From: JAVBLF01 sp031553675
Lineage (GTDB): Bacteria; Bacillota; Clostridia; Christensenellales; CALWSW01
Assembly (NCBI GenBank): GCA_031553675.1
Contig: JAVBLF010000022.1
Coordinates: 1-38,162 of the forward strand
Length of the DNA: 38,162 bases
Direction of reading: 5' to 3'
The notes beneath the pieces were generated by a model that was given only the letters and a program-made list of their open reading frames with translations, was not told the DNA's origin and searched no databases. Positions 25,738 to 32,883 of the stretch are shown piece after piece. Position numbers and translations under genes: made by a program. Numbering within the stretch: position 1 is the stretch's first letter; every line of letters begins with the position of its first letter.

Positions 25738-26190
25738 TTGAAACAATCGCAAATCGACGCGCAAACGCGTTACCAACAGCGCGTCAAAGAGCTTTCCCCC
25801 AACAGCCCGATTTTCCTCAACTGCCTCAAGGCGTTTGTCGTCGGGGGCTTGATCTGCTGCATCGGGCAGGGTGTGCACGACTTTGGCGCATACGTACTGC
25901 GCCTGAACGACGACAACGCTTCTCTATTGACCAGCATCTTCATGGTCTTCCTCGGCGCGATCTTGACTGGTTTGGGCATCTACGACAAGATCGGCAAGTT
26001 TGCCGGGGCGGGTTCGGTCGTGCCGATCACGGGCTTTTCCAATTCGGTCGTTTCGCCCGCGATGGAGTACCGCCGCGAAGGCTTGGTTTTGGGTGTCGGC
26101 GGCAAACTCTTCACCGTCGCGGGGCCTGTGCTCGTCTACGGCATCTCGACGTCGATCCTCGTCGGTCTGCTCTACATGGCGATCCATTGA
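25738..26190 (+). CDS. spoVAC: Stage V sporulation protein AC
   Basis: 150 residues. A membrane protein that in spore formers acts as a channel for dipicolinate in spore maturation and germination. The family pattern is clear: 'FLNCLKAFVVGGLICCIGQG', 'VFLGAILTGLGIYDKIGKFA', 'GAGSVVPITGFSNSVVSPAM' and 'EGLVLGVGGKLFTVAGPVLV'. It starts at TTG 25738 with AAGGG 9 bases upstream. spoVAD and spoVAE, which normally follow, are absent here: the next gene is asnA. It has its own terminator, whose loop holds the asnA promoter. A solitary copy may be an accessory paralog. Confidence 0.93.
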   Translation: MKQSQIDAQTRYQQRVKELSPNSPIFLNCLKAFVVGGLICCIGQGVHDFGAYVLRLNDDNASLLTSIFMVFLGAILTGLGIYDKIGKFAGAGSVVPITGFSNSVVSPAMEYRREGLVLGVGGKLFTVAGPVLVYGISTSILVGLLYMAIH

Positions 26191-26239
26191 CACAAATGAA
26201 CACAAGATGAGGCGATGTGTACTTTTTGGCCGCGCTTCA

Positions 26240-26268
26240 TTGACAGGCAGCGCCGAACGCGTTACGAT
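26240..26268 (+). promoter_or_regulatory. asnA promoter embedded in the spoVAC terminator
   Basis: Perfect TTGACA (26240-26245), 17-base spacer, TACGAT (26263-26268, 4 of 6). The spacer contains the 5' arm of the spoVAC terminator, and the expected start near 26275 lies in the terminator loop. RNA from this promoter therefore lacks the 5' arm and should pass the T-run. Confidence 0.6.
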
Positions 26269-26299
26269 GGGGAATGAATCGCAGTTCGGCGCTTTTTTT
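26249..26299 (+). terminator. Terminator of spoVAC
   Basis: AGCGCCGAAC, 25-base loop, GTTCGGCGCT, then TTTTTTT: a perfect 10-bp stem. The loop is unusually long because it houses the -10 region of the next promoter. Confidence 0.88.
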
Positions 26300-26307
26300 G
26301 TGCCCAA

Positions 26308-26470
26308 GAGCCTGTTTGGTATCTCGCCTTTGATGGATTTTCGCGTGGGATTTTTGGCAGGCGAGGATGCGCCGACGACGCAAAATCGAAGCATTTTTGC
26401 AAGGAGGCGGTGACGAAGCATGGCAGAAATCCCACCGAAAAGGCGCAAAGTGGAGATGCCAAACAGGCTC
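26308..26470 (+). promoter_or_regulatory. Long hairpin leader of asnA, candidate cis-regulatory RNA
   Basis: The base is an 18-bp helix of 26308-26325 with 26453-26470; 17 are Watson-Crick pairs and one is U-G. Above it, CUUUG (26328-26332) pairs with CAAAG (26446-26450); UUUUCG (26338-26343) with CGAAAA (26436-26441); and, past a one-base bulge, GUGGGAUUU (26345-26353) with AAAUCCCAC (26427-26435). The apical part (about 26356-26426) has further helices, such as GCAAAA with UUUUGC (26380-26385 and 26395-26400). The structure ends 4 bases before the AAGGAG site of asnA (26474-26479). No T-box sequence is present. The wobble pair and internal loops suggest selection on RNA pairing, not a recent DNA palindrome. 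Confidence 0.65.
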
Positions 26471-26488
26471 TATAAGGAGAGTGACCGC

Positions 26489-27490
26489 ATGACGCCAATG
26501 CCCTACCAATCCGCGCTCAACCTACGTGAAACCGAATACGCCATCAAACTGATCAAGGACTCTTTCGAACGCCGCCTCGCTGAAAATCTGCATTTGCAGC
26601 GCGTGTCGGCGCCGCTCTTCGTCGTGCCGGAAAGCGGACTCAACGACACGCTGTCCGGCCATGAACGCGCCGTTTCGTTCGACGTGCGGGAGACCGGCAA
26701 AGTGGCCGAGATCGTCCATTCGCTCGCCAAATGGAAGCGCTTTGCGCTCAAACGCTACGGTTTTTCCCGCGACGAAGGGCTCTACACCGATATGAACGCC
26801 ATCCGCCGCGAGGAGACCGCCGACGCGCTCCACTCGCTCTACGTCGACCAGTGGGACTGGGAGCTCGTGATCGACAAGTGCGAGCGCAATTTCGATACGC
26901 TGTCCACCGCTGTCAAGCGGATTTACGCCGCGCTCATGAAGACCCAGAAGACCCTCCTGCTCGCCTATCCGCAACTCGGCGAGGCATTCGATCTGCCGGA
27001 CGAGATCGACTTCGTCACGTCGCAGCAGCTCGAAGACCGCTACCCTGACCTGACGCCGTCCGAGCGCGAAAACGCCTATGCGCGCGAACACCACGCTTTT
27101 TTCCTCTCGCAGATCGGCGGAGCGCTCGCCTCCGGCAAGCCCCACGACGGACGCGCACCCGACTACGACGATTGGTCGCTCAACGGCGACATCCTGCTCT
27201 ACCACCCTTGGCTGGATCGCGCGTTTGAGATCTCCAGCATGGGTGTGCGCGTCGACGAGGAGGCACTCGTGCGGCAGCTCGCGATCGCGGACTGCGAAGA
27301 ACGTGTCGCCCTCCCCTTCCACAAAGCGCTGCTCGCGGGCGACTTGCCCTACACGATCGGGGGCGGCATCGGACAGTCGCGGCTCTGCATGTTCATGCTG
27401 AAGAAGATCCACATTGGCGAAGTCCAGGTGTCGCTCTGGCCCGACGAGATGGTCGAAGCCTGTGCGCGCGATGGCATCGCCCTTCTCTAA
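26489..27490 (+). CDS. asnA: Aspartate-ammonia ligase (asparagine synthetase A)
   Basis: 333 residues. Makes asparagine from aspartate, ammonia and ATP; related in fold to class II aspartyl-tRNA synthetase. 'VVPESGLNDTLSGHERAVSF' at about 48-67, 'KWKRFALKRYGFSRDEGLYT' (about 85-104), 'DMNAIRRE', 'VDQWDWELVI', 'SMGVRVDEEAL' and 'LPYTIGGGIGQSRLCMFML' (motif 3 type, ATP binding) are all in place; length equals the E. coli enzyme. ATG 26489 has AAGGAG 9 bases upstream. An in-frame ATG at 26420 would add 23 residues, but these lie in the 3' arm of the leader hairpin. Leader structure suggests controlled expression. Confidence 0.96.
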   Translation: MTPMPYQSALNLRETEYAIKLIKDSFERRLAENLHLQRVSAPLFVVPESGLNDTLSGHERAVSFDVRETGKVAEIVHSLAKWKRFALKRYGFSRDEGLYTDMNAIRREETADALHSLYVDQWDWELVIDKCERNFDTLSTAVKRIYAALMKTQKTLLLAYPQLGEAFDLPDEIDFVTSQQLEDRYPDLTPSERENAYAREHHAFFLSQIGGALASGKPHDGRAPDYDDWSLNGDILLYHPWLDRAFEISSMGVRVDEEALVRQLAIADCEERVALPFHKALLAGDLPYTIGGGIGQSRLCMFMLKKIHIGEVQVSLWPDEMVEACARDGIALL

Positions 27491-27493
27491 GCC

Positions 27494-27775
27494 ATGATCA
27501 CGGGAAGTTTGGAGCTGCGCATCTACGCGCCGGAATGCCACTCGCTCAAGGAAAAGCGCATGATCGTCCGCAGCCTCGTCGACGGCGTGCGCGCGAAGTT
27601 CAACGTCGCGATCGCCGAGGTCGGCGACCAGGACAAACACCAGAGCATCGTATTGGGCGTCGCCTGCGTGTCAAATTCCGAAACCCACGCGCGCGTCATG
27701 CTCGACGCGGTCGAACGCTACATCGAGGCACACACCTCAGCCGAAATCGTCGCAAGCTACGTTTCGTTTGCTTGA
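27494..27775 (+). CDS. DUF503 family protein (YlxP-like)
   Basis: 93 residues. Starts 3 bases after the asnA stop without a ribosome site of its own, so translation should be coupled to asnA. 'GSLELRIYAPECHSLKEKRM' and 'VRSLVDGVRAKFNVAIAEVG' are the DUF503 signature; in many Bacillota this gene (ylxP) lies by infB and rbfA, not by asnA. The family folds as a small ferredoxin-like unit and has been tied to ribosome work, but its role is not settled. Its stop is 3 bases from the stop of the convergent mreB-like gene, with no terminator between them. Confidence 0.92.
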   Translation: MITGSLELRIYAPECHSLKEKRMIVRSLVDGVRAKFNVAIAEVGDQDKHQSIVLGVACVSNSETHARVMLDAVERYIEAHTSAEIVASYVSFA

Positions 27776-27778
27776 GCA

Positions 27779-28825
27779 CTACGCGATCTGTTCGTTCGAC
27801 TCCGCGCGTGTGTCGGGCATGGCAGGTTCTTTGCTCCTTTGGATCATCTCGAGTGCCGCAAGCGTGCCGAGCGCCGCACAATTTTCCGGATCGGGCGCGA
27901 GGATGACGGGGAGTTGGGTATCCTCGGCGATGACAGTTCCGATCTGGCGCAAAGCCGTACCGCCGCCCGCCATAGTGATGCCCGTCTTCAAAAGATCGCC
28001 CGCCAACTCGGGTGGCGTTTCTTCGAGTGCCTGGCGGATCATCAAAAGCAGCTTTTTCGCCGGGTCTTGCAGCGCCTCAAACACTTCTTCGCCGCGGATG
28101 GTGCGTGTCATTGGGAGGCCCGAAAAGAGGTCGCGGCCGTGAACGACTTCGCTAAGGCTGCTCGCTTGTTTGGCGGCGCCGAGGCGCATCTTCAGGAGTT
28201 CGGCCGACTGCTCGCCGATCAAGAAGCCGTGCTTCTGCCGAATGAAGGAGATCAGCGCCTGGTCGAGCTCGAGCCCACCGTAGTTGATCGCCCGCTTGAC
28301 GACAAGCCCGCCCAGCGAGATCACGGCCGCTTCGCTGCACCCACCGCCCATGCTGACCACCATGCTGCCGATGGCGCGGTTGACCTGAAGCCTCGCCCCC
28401 ATGGCGATCGCCAGCGTCTGCTCGATCAACAGGTGTTCTTGTATGCCGGACAGACGCATGATGTCCTCGACGGCCTGGCGTTCCACCGAGCTGATGTGTG
28501 ACGGCACGCATACGACGGCAAAGAGCCTCCGCATCTTGGGCAGATCTCGCAGTGCTTTGAGCAGGAAGGTGCGCAGCATGGCGACGGCGAGCTCGACGTC
28601 CGCGACCGTCCCTTCCTTCAGCGGCCGTACCGATACCGTCTCTCCGGGGGTGCGTCCCAGCATCATGAGCGCTTCTTCCCCCGCGGCGATCATCCGCTTG
28701 TTGTCCGACCGGATCGCGACGATCGACGGTTCCCGCAAGACGACTCCCTTTTCCGGAACGGCAATTCGGGTCCAGCTCGTGCCCATGTCGATCCCAATCC
28801 CGCGCGATAACCAATTCATTCGCAT
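27779..28825 (-). CDS. mreB: MreB-like actin homolog with altered phosphate-2 motif
   Basis: 348 residues. MreB forms filaments under the membrane that direct side-wall synthesis. Phosphate-1 'GIGIDMGTSWTRIAV' (9-23), 'LREPSIVAI', 'VCVPSHISSVERQAV' and the adenosine motif 'GITMAGGGTALRQIG' fit the family. Two sites differ from typical MreB: phosphate-2 reads 'VVSMGGGCSEAAVISLGG' (156-173), with Ser158 in place of the near-invariant Asp and Cys163 for Thr, and the usual 'LIEEPMAAAIGA' is 'LIEQTLAIAMGA'. ATP hydrolysis may be impaired. GGAGG 7 bases before ATG 28825 sets the start. The gene lies opposite to, and about 5 kb from, mreC, so it may be a paralog. Confidence 0.9.
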   Translation of the reverse strand: MRMNWLSRGIGIDMGTSWTRIAVPEKGVVLREPSIVAIRSDNKRMIAAGEEALMMLGRTPGETVSVRPLKEGTVADVELAVAMLRTFLLKALRDLPKMRRLFAVVCVPSHISSVERQAVEDIMRLSGIQEHLLIEQTLAIAMGARLQVNRAIGSMVVSMGGGCSEAAVISLGGLVVKRAINYGGLELDQALISFIRQKHGFLIGEQSAELLKMRLGAAKQASSLSEVVHGRDLFSGLPMTRTIRGEEVFEALQDPAKKLLLMIRQALEETPPELAGDLLKTGITMAGGGTALRQIGTVIAEDTQLPVILAPDPENCAALGTLAALEMIQRSKEPAMPDTRAESNEQIA

Positions 28826-28984
28826 GTTGATTCCTCCATGATTCGGTTTCGTATCACCCAATATGCCCTGCGCGCGCCGGCGCCATACGGGCGCGGTGAA
28901 GCTCATGTTTCACGATATGCGGCCCATGGACAGACTATACCGATGCGCCACCCGAAAATGCGCCCACACGAAAGGAGCGCCGCC

Positions 28985-29578
28985 ATGCTGACCCTCCCCT
29001 GCCCTCTCGTGCTCGCCTCCACCTCTCCACGCCGCAAAGAACTTCTCGCGGCGAGCGGCATCCCCTTTTCGCTCGAGGCCAGCGACGTCGAGGAGATTTG
29101 GGACGACCTGTCGCCCGCCGAACTCGTGCAGAACCTGGCCCGACAAAAAGCCCAGGCCGTGGCGCGCGCACGAAAAAACCGCTCCCTCGTGCTGGGGGCG
29201 GATACCTTGGTCGCGTTGGGCGAAACCGTGCTCGGCAAGCCCGCAGACGAAGACGATGCGCGGCGCATGATCGGGCTTTTGCAGGGGCGAACGCACAGCG
29301 TCTACACGGGGCTCGCCTTGATCGACAGCGCCGATGGACGGACGGCAACGCTGGTCGAACGCACGGAAGTCCGTTTCGCGCCCATGACGCCCGACGAGAT
29401 CTGCGCGTACGTCGCCTGCGGGGAATCGCTCGACAAGGCGGGGGCTTACGGCATACAAGGCAGATGTGCCCTCTTCATCGAGGGCATTTCAGGCTGCTAC
29501 TTCAACGTGATGGGTTTGCCGCTCCACGCGCTCTATCGCATGCTCGGACGCTTTCTCAACGCTGGACAGGTCTCGTGA
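28985..29578 (+). CDS. maf: Maf family nucleotide pyrophosphatase
   Basis: 197 residues. Maf proteins hydrolyse non-canonical nucleoside triphosphates such as dTTP/UTP or modified nucleotides and are linked to septum control. 'PLVLASTSPRRKELLAASGI' (about 7-26) carries the S-x-S-P-R-R motif, 'LVLGADTLVALGETVLGKPA' the catalytic Asp, and 'DKAGAYGIQG' and 'GISGCYFNVMGLPLHAL' complete the family. AAAGGAG about 7 bases before ATG 28985 fixes the start. It is divergent from the mreB-like gene; a maf-mreB neighbourhood is common in Bacillota, but here the two genes point away from each other. It ends at a terminator. Confidence 0.96.
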   Translation: MLTLPCPLVLASTSPRRKELLAASGIPFSLEASDVEEIWDDLSPAELVQNLARQKAQAVARARKNRSLVLGADTLVALGETVLGKPADEDDARRMIGLLQGRTHSVYTGLALIDSADGRTATLVERTEVRFAPMTPDEICAYVACGESLDKAGAYGIQGRCALFIEGISGCYFNVMGLPLHALYRMLGRFLNAGQVS

Positions 29579-29588
29579 AAGAAGAAAA

Positions 29589-29617
29589 AGCCCCCGCGCC
29601 ATCGTAGCGTGGGGGTT
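29589..29617. terminator. Terminator of maf, usable on both strands
   Basis: AAGCCCCCGCG, loop, CGTGGGGGTTT, with a T-run on the minus strand as well (GCTTTTTC), so it can also end the sseB-rmuC transcript. Confidence 0.8.
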
Positions 29618-29665
29618 TCTGCATTTGCTTACTCATGCCAATCGAGTTTTGTAAGTCTGTCACAA

Positions 29666-29739
29666 CGGGCGATTGATAATCGCCCCTACATTCGCACGAA
29701 CAAGGCTTGTGGGATGTAGGGGCGATTATCGATCGCCCG
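29666..29739. repeat. Nested palindromic repeat (REP/BIME-like)
   Basis: Two 26-base arms (29666-29691 and 29714-29739) are inverted copies with one mismatch, separated by 22 bases. Each arm is itself a palindrome: GGGCGAT, five bases, ATCGCCC. The unit containing 'GTAGGGGCGATT' is of a type I know as a common dispersed intergenic repeat in many bacteria. It sits between the convergent ends of maf and the sseB-like gene. No coding sequence lies in 29618-29790. Confidence 0.85.
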
Positions 29740-29790
29740 CCTGGAAAACCTATCTTCTTCCGCCAGCGGAATACAATCCCTGGTTCGCAT

Positions 29791-30537
29791 TTATAACAGA
29801 TCCCAGCCTTTTTTTCGCCGGTAAATGAGCTGGTACATCTCTTCGGAGAGCTGGCCGAAATCGCCAGACGAAACGTGCAATTCGAGCGCATCTGCGCTGC
29901 CGATCGATCGCGTGACAATTTCTGCCAAACTACTCGCGAGGCGCTCGCCATCGCCGCGAAAATCGATCGCGAGCAGAAGCTGCGTGGGGCGATCGTCTTT
30001 GGCGGGCACGATGTTTTGGATGTAGGCGTTTTTGACCGCCTTGATACTCCGGAAAAAGCGGCGCAAATCCTCTTGCAGCGCGAGCGGCAGGAGCATAAAG
30101 CGCTTGAGCGGAAGGGCCTCGAGGTCGGGCTTGCTGCTCGCGCTCCAAAACCCCTGCGGAGCGATCTTCCAACGTTCCTGCGGCGTCAGCGGCACACTGT
30201 CGGGCGAGCCGGGGTTGACGACGATCTGCGCGGGCCGAAGGATGCGGAAGAGGTCGCGCGCCTGGATCGACAGCGCCGTGCAGGGAAGAAGGATCGCCCG
30301 CTGGAGCCGCCCCAAACTCGTGAAGGCCGGCACGTAGTTGGTGCCGCTGCTCGTCTTCCACTGGCTGATGGTCAGTTTGTCCTTGGGCCGCAGATGGCCG
30401 CGCAGGATGGCCGCATCGCCCGTGATGAAGATCACGCGCGTCAACAGCGCGTCAAAATACGACTTTCGATCGCTGGGATCGAGCGCGGGCGGCCGCGTCA
30501 CAATGCCGCCTCGTCGCGGTGGGATCATCTCGTTCAT
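29791..30537 (-). CDS. SseB-family protein
   Basis: 248 residues. The N-terminal SseB domain spans about 20-125 ('LTISQWKTSSGTNYVPAFTS', 'LFRILRPAQIVVNPGSPDSV'), and a second SseB C-terminal domain follows at about 150-240 ('DLRRFFRSIKAVKNAYIQNI', 'QLLLAIDFRGDGERLASSLA'). SseB is named after enhanced serine sensitivity in E. coli; molecular role unknown. The start codon follows AAAGGGG by 12 bases and lies 17 bases after the rmuC stop, so the genes are one operon. No signal peptide or membrane segment. Downstream is the nested palindrome. Confidence 0.85.
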   Translation of the reverse strand: MNEMIPPRRGGIVTRPPALDPSDRKSYFDALLTRVIFITGDAAILRGHLRPKDKLTISQWKTSSGTNYVPAFTSLGRLQRAILLPCTALSIQARDLFRILRPAQIVVNPGSPDSVPLTPQERWKIAPQGFWSASSKPDLEALPLKRFMLLPLALQEDLRRFFRSIKAVKNAYIQNIVPAKDDRPTQLLLAIDFRGDGERLASSLAEIVTRSIGSADALELHVSSGDFGQLSEEMYQLIYRRKKGWDLL

Positions 30538-30554
30538 GCCGTGCGTTTGCCCCT

Positions 30555-31937
30555 TTACACTTCGGCGGCGCTTTCGTCCAATGCGCCGTTTTGCATTTCG
30601 GCCGCGCTGAAAACGGCTTCGCCGCTTTCGGCGTCGAGCGATTCGACCCGTTTGAGCTTGTTGTTGATCGTGTCGGTTCTCCGGGCGGCGGCATCGACGA
30701 AATGGCCGGCCTCCTGGATTTTTTTCTGCGCTTTGGCGAGCTGCTCGGAAAAGCTACCGTATTGGCTCTTGATCGCGCCCAGTAGCTTCCACACTTCGCT
30801 GCTGCGCTTTTCGACGGCCAAGGTCCGAAAGCCCATGCTCAAGCTGTTGAGCAGGGCGGTCAGCGTCGTCGGTCCGGCCAGCGTCACGCGGCATTCGCGC
30901 TGTAAGCGTTCGACGACACCCGTCCGGCGGAGGAGCTCGGCGTAGAGTCCTTCGGTCGGCAGGTAGAGGATGGCGAAATCAGTCGTGTCAGGCGGGCAGA
31001 TGTACTTGTCGCGTATGGTGCGCGCTTCCTGAAAGAGGCGAGTTTCGAGTGCCTTTTCAGCCGCTTCGAGGGCGGCGGCGTCGGCGCGTTCCGACGCGTC
31101 GAGGATGCGCAGGTAGTCTTCTTGCGGGAACTTCGCGTCGATCGGGAGCCAGATGGGAGGGCCGTCCGCCTCGGGGCCGGGCAGCTTGACGGCGTATTCG
31201 ACGCGTTGCGCGCTGTTTTTCTTGACGGCGACGTTGGCGGCGTATTGGTCGTTCGTCAGCGTCTGTTCGAGCAGGTTTCCCAACTGGAGCTCGGCCCAGG
31301 TTCCGCGGGCCTTGACGTTGGTCAGCACGCGCTGGAGCTCGGTCACGCCGCTCGACAGTTGCTGCATCTCGCCGAGGCTTTTGTAGACGCGCTCCAACTG
31401 CTCGCCGACCTGCTTGAAAGAGCTTTCCAGGCGGCTTCCCAGCGTTTCGTCGAGCTTTTCGCCGACGGTGCGCCGCATCTGTTCGAGCTTTTGTTCGTTG
31501 TCGCTTTGGAGGCTTTGCAGGCGCTCGTTCAGGAGGCGCGTCATGCGCTCCTGGTGCTGCTGGGCGTTTTGCTCAATGCCGCCGAGCTGGCGGTAGATCT
31601 GCTCGGCCATAGCGTTCAGGCGGTCGTTCTGTGCGCGGCTTTGTTCCGTCCAGCTTCGGGTCATGGCGCTCAGGCCGTTTTCGAAGAGGGCGCCGACTTC
31701 CTCGCGCAGGGCGCGCGATTGGGCGACGTTTTCCTGGCGCGCGTCGCGGAAGCCGATCTGCGCGTTTTGCGCGTTGAGCGTCAGGCCGGCCTCGATGGCG
31801 GACAATCGCTCGCGCATCCGCTCACTTTCTTTGGAATCGGCGTGGGATTGCGTACGCCGGTTGCCGTAGAGCAGTACGAGCACCCAAGCCAGCAAAAGCA
31901 ATGACACCGCAAGCATTGCGGCGATGAAAATCTCCAA
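30555..31937 (-). CDS. rmuC: DNA recombination protein RmuC
   Basis: 460 residues. An N-terminal membrane anchor ('IFIAAMLAVSLLLLAWVLVL', residues 3-22) is followed by a long coiled coil (about 40-195; 'MAEQIYRQLGGIEQNAQQHQ') and the RmuC nuclease-like domain: 'GTWAELQLGNLLEQTL' (about 215), 'VEYAVKLPG', 'WLPIDAKFPQEDYLRI', 'YICPPDTTDFAILYLPTEGL' and 'LAGPTTLTALLNSLSMGFRT'. RmuC limits certain DNA rearrangements. I choose TTG 31937 because GGAGG lies 8 bases upstream and the protein then opens with the anchor; the longer ATG at 32018 adds 27 unrelated residues. Co-transcribed with the sseB-like gene. Confidence 0.94.
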   Translation of the reverse strand: MEIFIAAMLAVSLLLLAWVLVLLYGNRRTQSHADSKESERMRERLSAIEAGLTLNAQNAQIGFRDARQENVAQSRALREEVGALFENGLSAMTRSWTEQSRAQNDRLNAMAEQIYRQLGGIEQNAQQHQERMTRLLNERLQSLQSDNEQKLEQMRRTVGEKLDETLGSRLESSFKQVGEQLERVYKSLGEMQQLSSGVTELQRVLTNVKARGTWAELQLGNLLEQTLTNDQYAANVAVKKNSAQRVEYAVKLPGPEADGPPIWLPIDAKFPQEDYLRILDASERADAAALEAAEKALETRLFQEARTIRDKYICPPDTTDFAILYLPTEGLYAELLRRTGVVERLQRECRVTLAGPTTLTALLNSLSMGFRTLAVEKRSSEVWKLLGAIKSQYGSFSEQLAKAQKKIQEAGHFVDAAARRTDTINNKLKRVESLDAESGEAVFSAAEMQNGALDESAAEV

Positions 31938-32033
31938 ATGGGCATCCTCCAGCGCTTCGGCGCGATCGCGCGGCAGTGAAATGCGGCCGCACCGAGACAT
32001 TGTGATTGCAAAGCACATGACTTATCCGCATAT

Positions 32034-32039
32034 ATTATA
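32034..32039 (-). promoter_or_regulatory. -10 box of rmuC operon
   Basis: TATAAT on the minus strand, with TGGACG 16 bases upstream (4 of 6). The leader would be about 90 bases. Confidence 0.45.
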
Positions 32040-32115
32040 GCACAAATCGTCCGATCGTCCACCATGGAACGCGTCGCATTGAAAACAGTTATGCTACGCG
32101 CGCCCCCCAGGTCAA

Positions 32116-32144
32116 TTGCGCCGGGACGCGTTTTTCGGTATAAT
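32116..32144 (+). promoter_or_regulatory. Promoter of the tlpA-ccdA operon
   Basis: TTGCGC, 17 bases, TATAAT. It is divergent from the rmuC promoter, with about 75 bases between them. Confidence 0.55.
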
Positions 32145-32181
32145 GATTCGAACGCAACCGCAACGACGTGTAAGGAGACAG

Positions 32182-32883
32182 GTGATCGTAGCCATGATCA
32201 AATCCCAATGGATCTGCGCCGCATTGGCGGCGGCACTGTTCCTGGGCGGATGCCAGCCCAAGGCGGAGACGCCCGCGCCCACCGCTGCCAATGCCGAGGC
32301 CGAAACCGTCACAGAAGAAGCCTCGACCTCAGCGCCCCCGACCGAAGCGCCCACCACGGAAATCACGACGAGCGAGGCGCTAAATGTCAACGAAATGATC
32401 GACCCTGCGTCGATCGGCTCGGCCGATCTGCCCGCGCCCAACGTCGCGCTCTTTAAGGAAGGCGTCAAAGCGCCCGACTTTTCCGGCAAGGATCGCGACG
32501 GCGCGACCGTCACGCTGGCTGATTTCGCGGGTCGGACACTCGTGCTCAATTTCTGGGCGAGCTGGTGCCCCCCCTGCAAGATGGAGATGCCCGACCTGAA
32601 CGATCTCGACAAGGAATGGATGCGGGGCGGCCCGGTCGAACTTCTGACGATCAACGCCACCGACGGCCAGGAGGAAACCGAACAGACCGCGACCGACTTC
32701 CTCGACGAATACAGTTACAACTTCCACGTCCTCTTTGACACGACCTTGGCGATCGGGAACAGTTACCAGCTCAGCGGGATCCCGACGACCTTCATCATCA
32801 AACCCGACGGCACGCTGTATGCCACGATCGCCGGCGCCACCGAGAAGTCCGTGATCGAGGCCCTTCTGGAGAAGATGCCGTGA
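32182..32883 (+). CDS. TlpA/ResA-like thioredoxin lipoprotein
   Basis: 233 residues. A membrane-anchored disulfide reductase outside the cell membrane. The signal peptide ends at lipobox 'FLGGC' (Cys24), followed by a Thr/Glu/Pro-rich linker to about 90, then a thioredoxin fold with the active site 'FWASWCPPCKMEMP' (Cys129 and Cys132) and cis-Pro region 'LSGIPTTFIIKPDG'. GTG 32182 is taken because AGGAG is 4 bases upstream; ATG 32194, 16 bases away, is less likely. Its stop overlaps the ccdA start, so CcdA should feed it electrons. The target may be exported cysteine proteins. Confidence 0.93.
   Translation: MIVAMIKSQWICAALAAALFLGGCQPKAETPAPTAANAEAETVTEEASTSAPPTEAPTTEITTSEALNVNEMIDPASIGSADLPAPNVALFKEGVKAPDFSGKDRDGATVTLADFAGRTLVLNFWASWCPPCKMEMPDLNDLDKEWMRGGPVELLTINATDGQEETEQTATDFLDEYSYNFHVLFDTTLAIGNSYQLSGIPTTFIIKPDGTLYATIAGATEKSVIEALLEKMP

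Noticed and set aside
24539..25741. A 400-codon plus-strand frame opposite asparaginase
   Set aside because: It overlaps the terminator and the asparaginase gene and is a codon shadow.
26420..26488. An upstream asnA start at ATG 26420, or a leader peptide there
   Set aside because: The codons coincide with the 3' arm of the long hairpin, the ribosome site is 12 bases away, and AsnA proteins start about where ATG 26489 places it. It cannot be fully excluded.
26191..26488. T-box riboswitch before asnA
   Set aside because: The GGGUGGNACCGCG antiterminator sequence is absent, and the only intrinsic terminator lies upstream of the hairpin.
29666..29739. CRISPR-like repeat
   Set aside because: There are only two copies, in inverted orientation, with no regular spacers and no cas genes.
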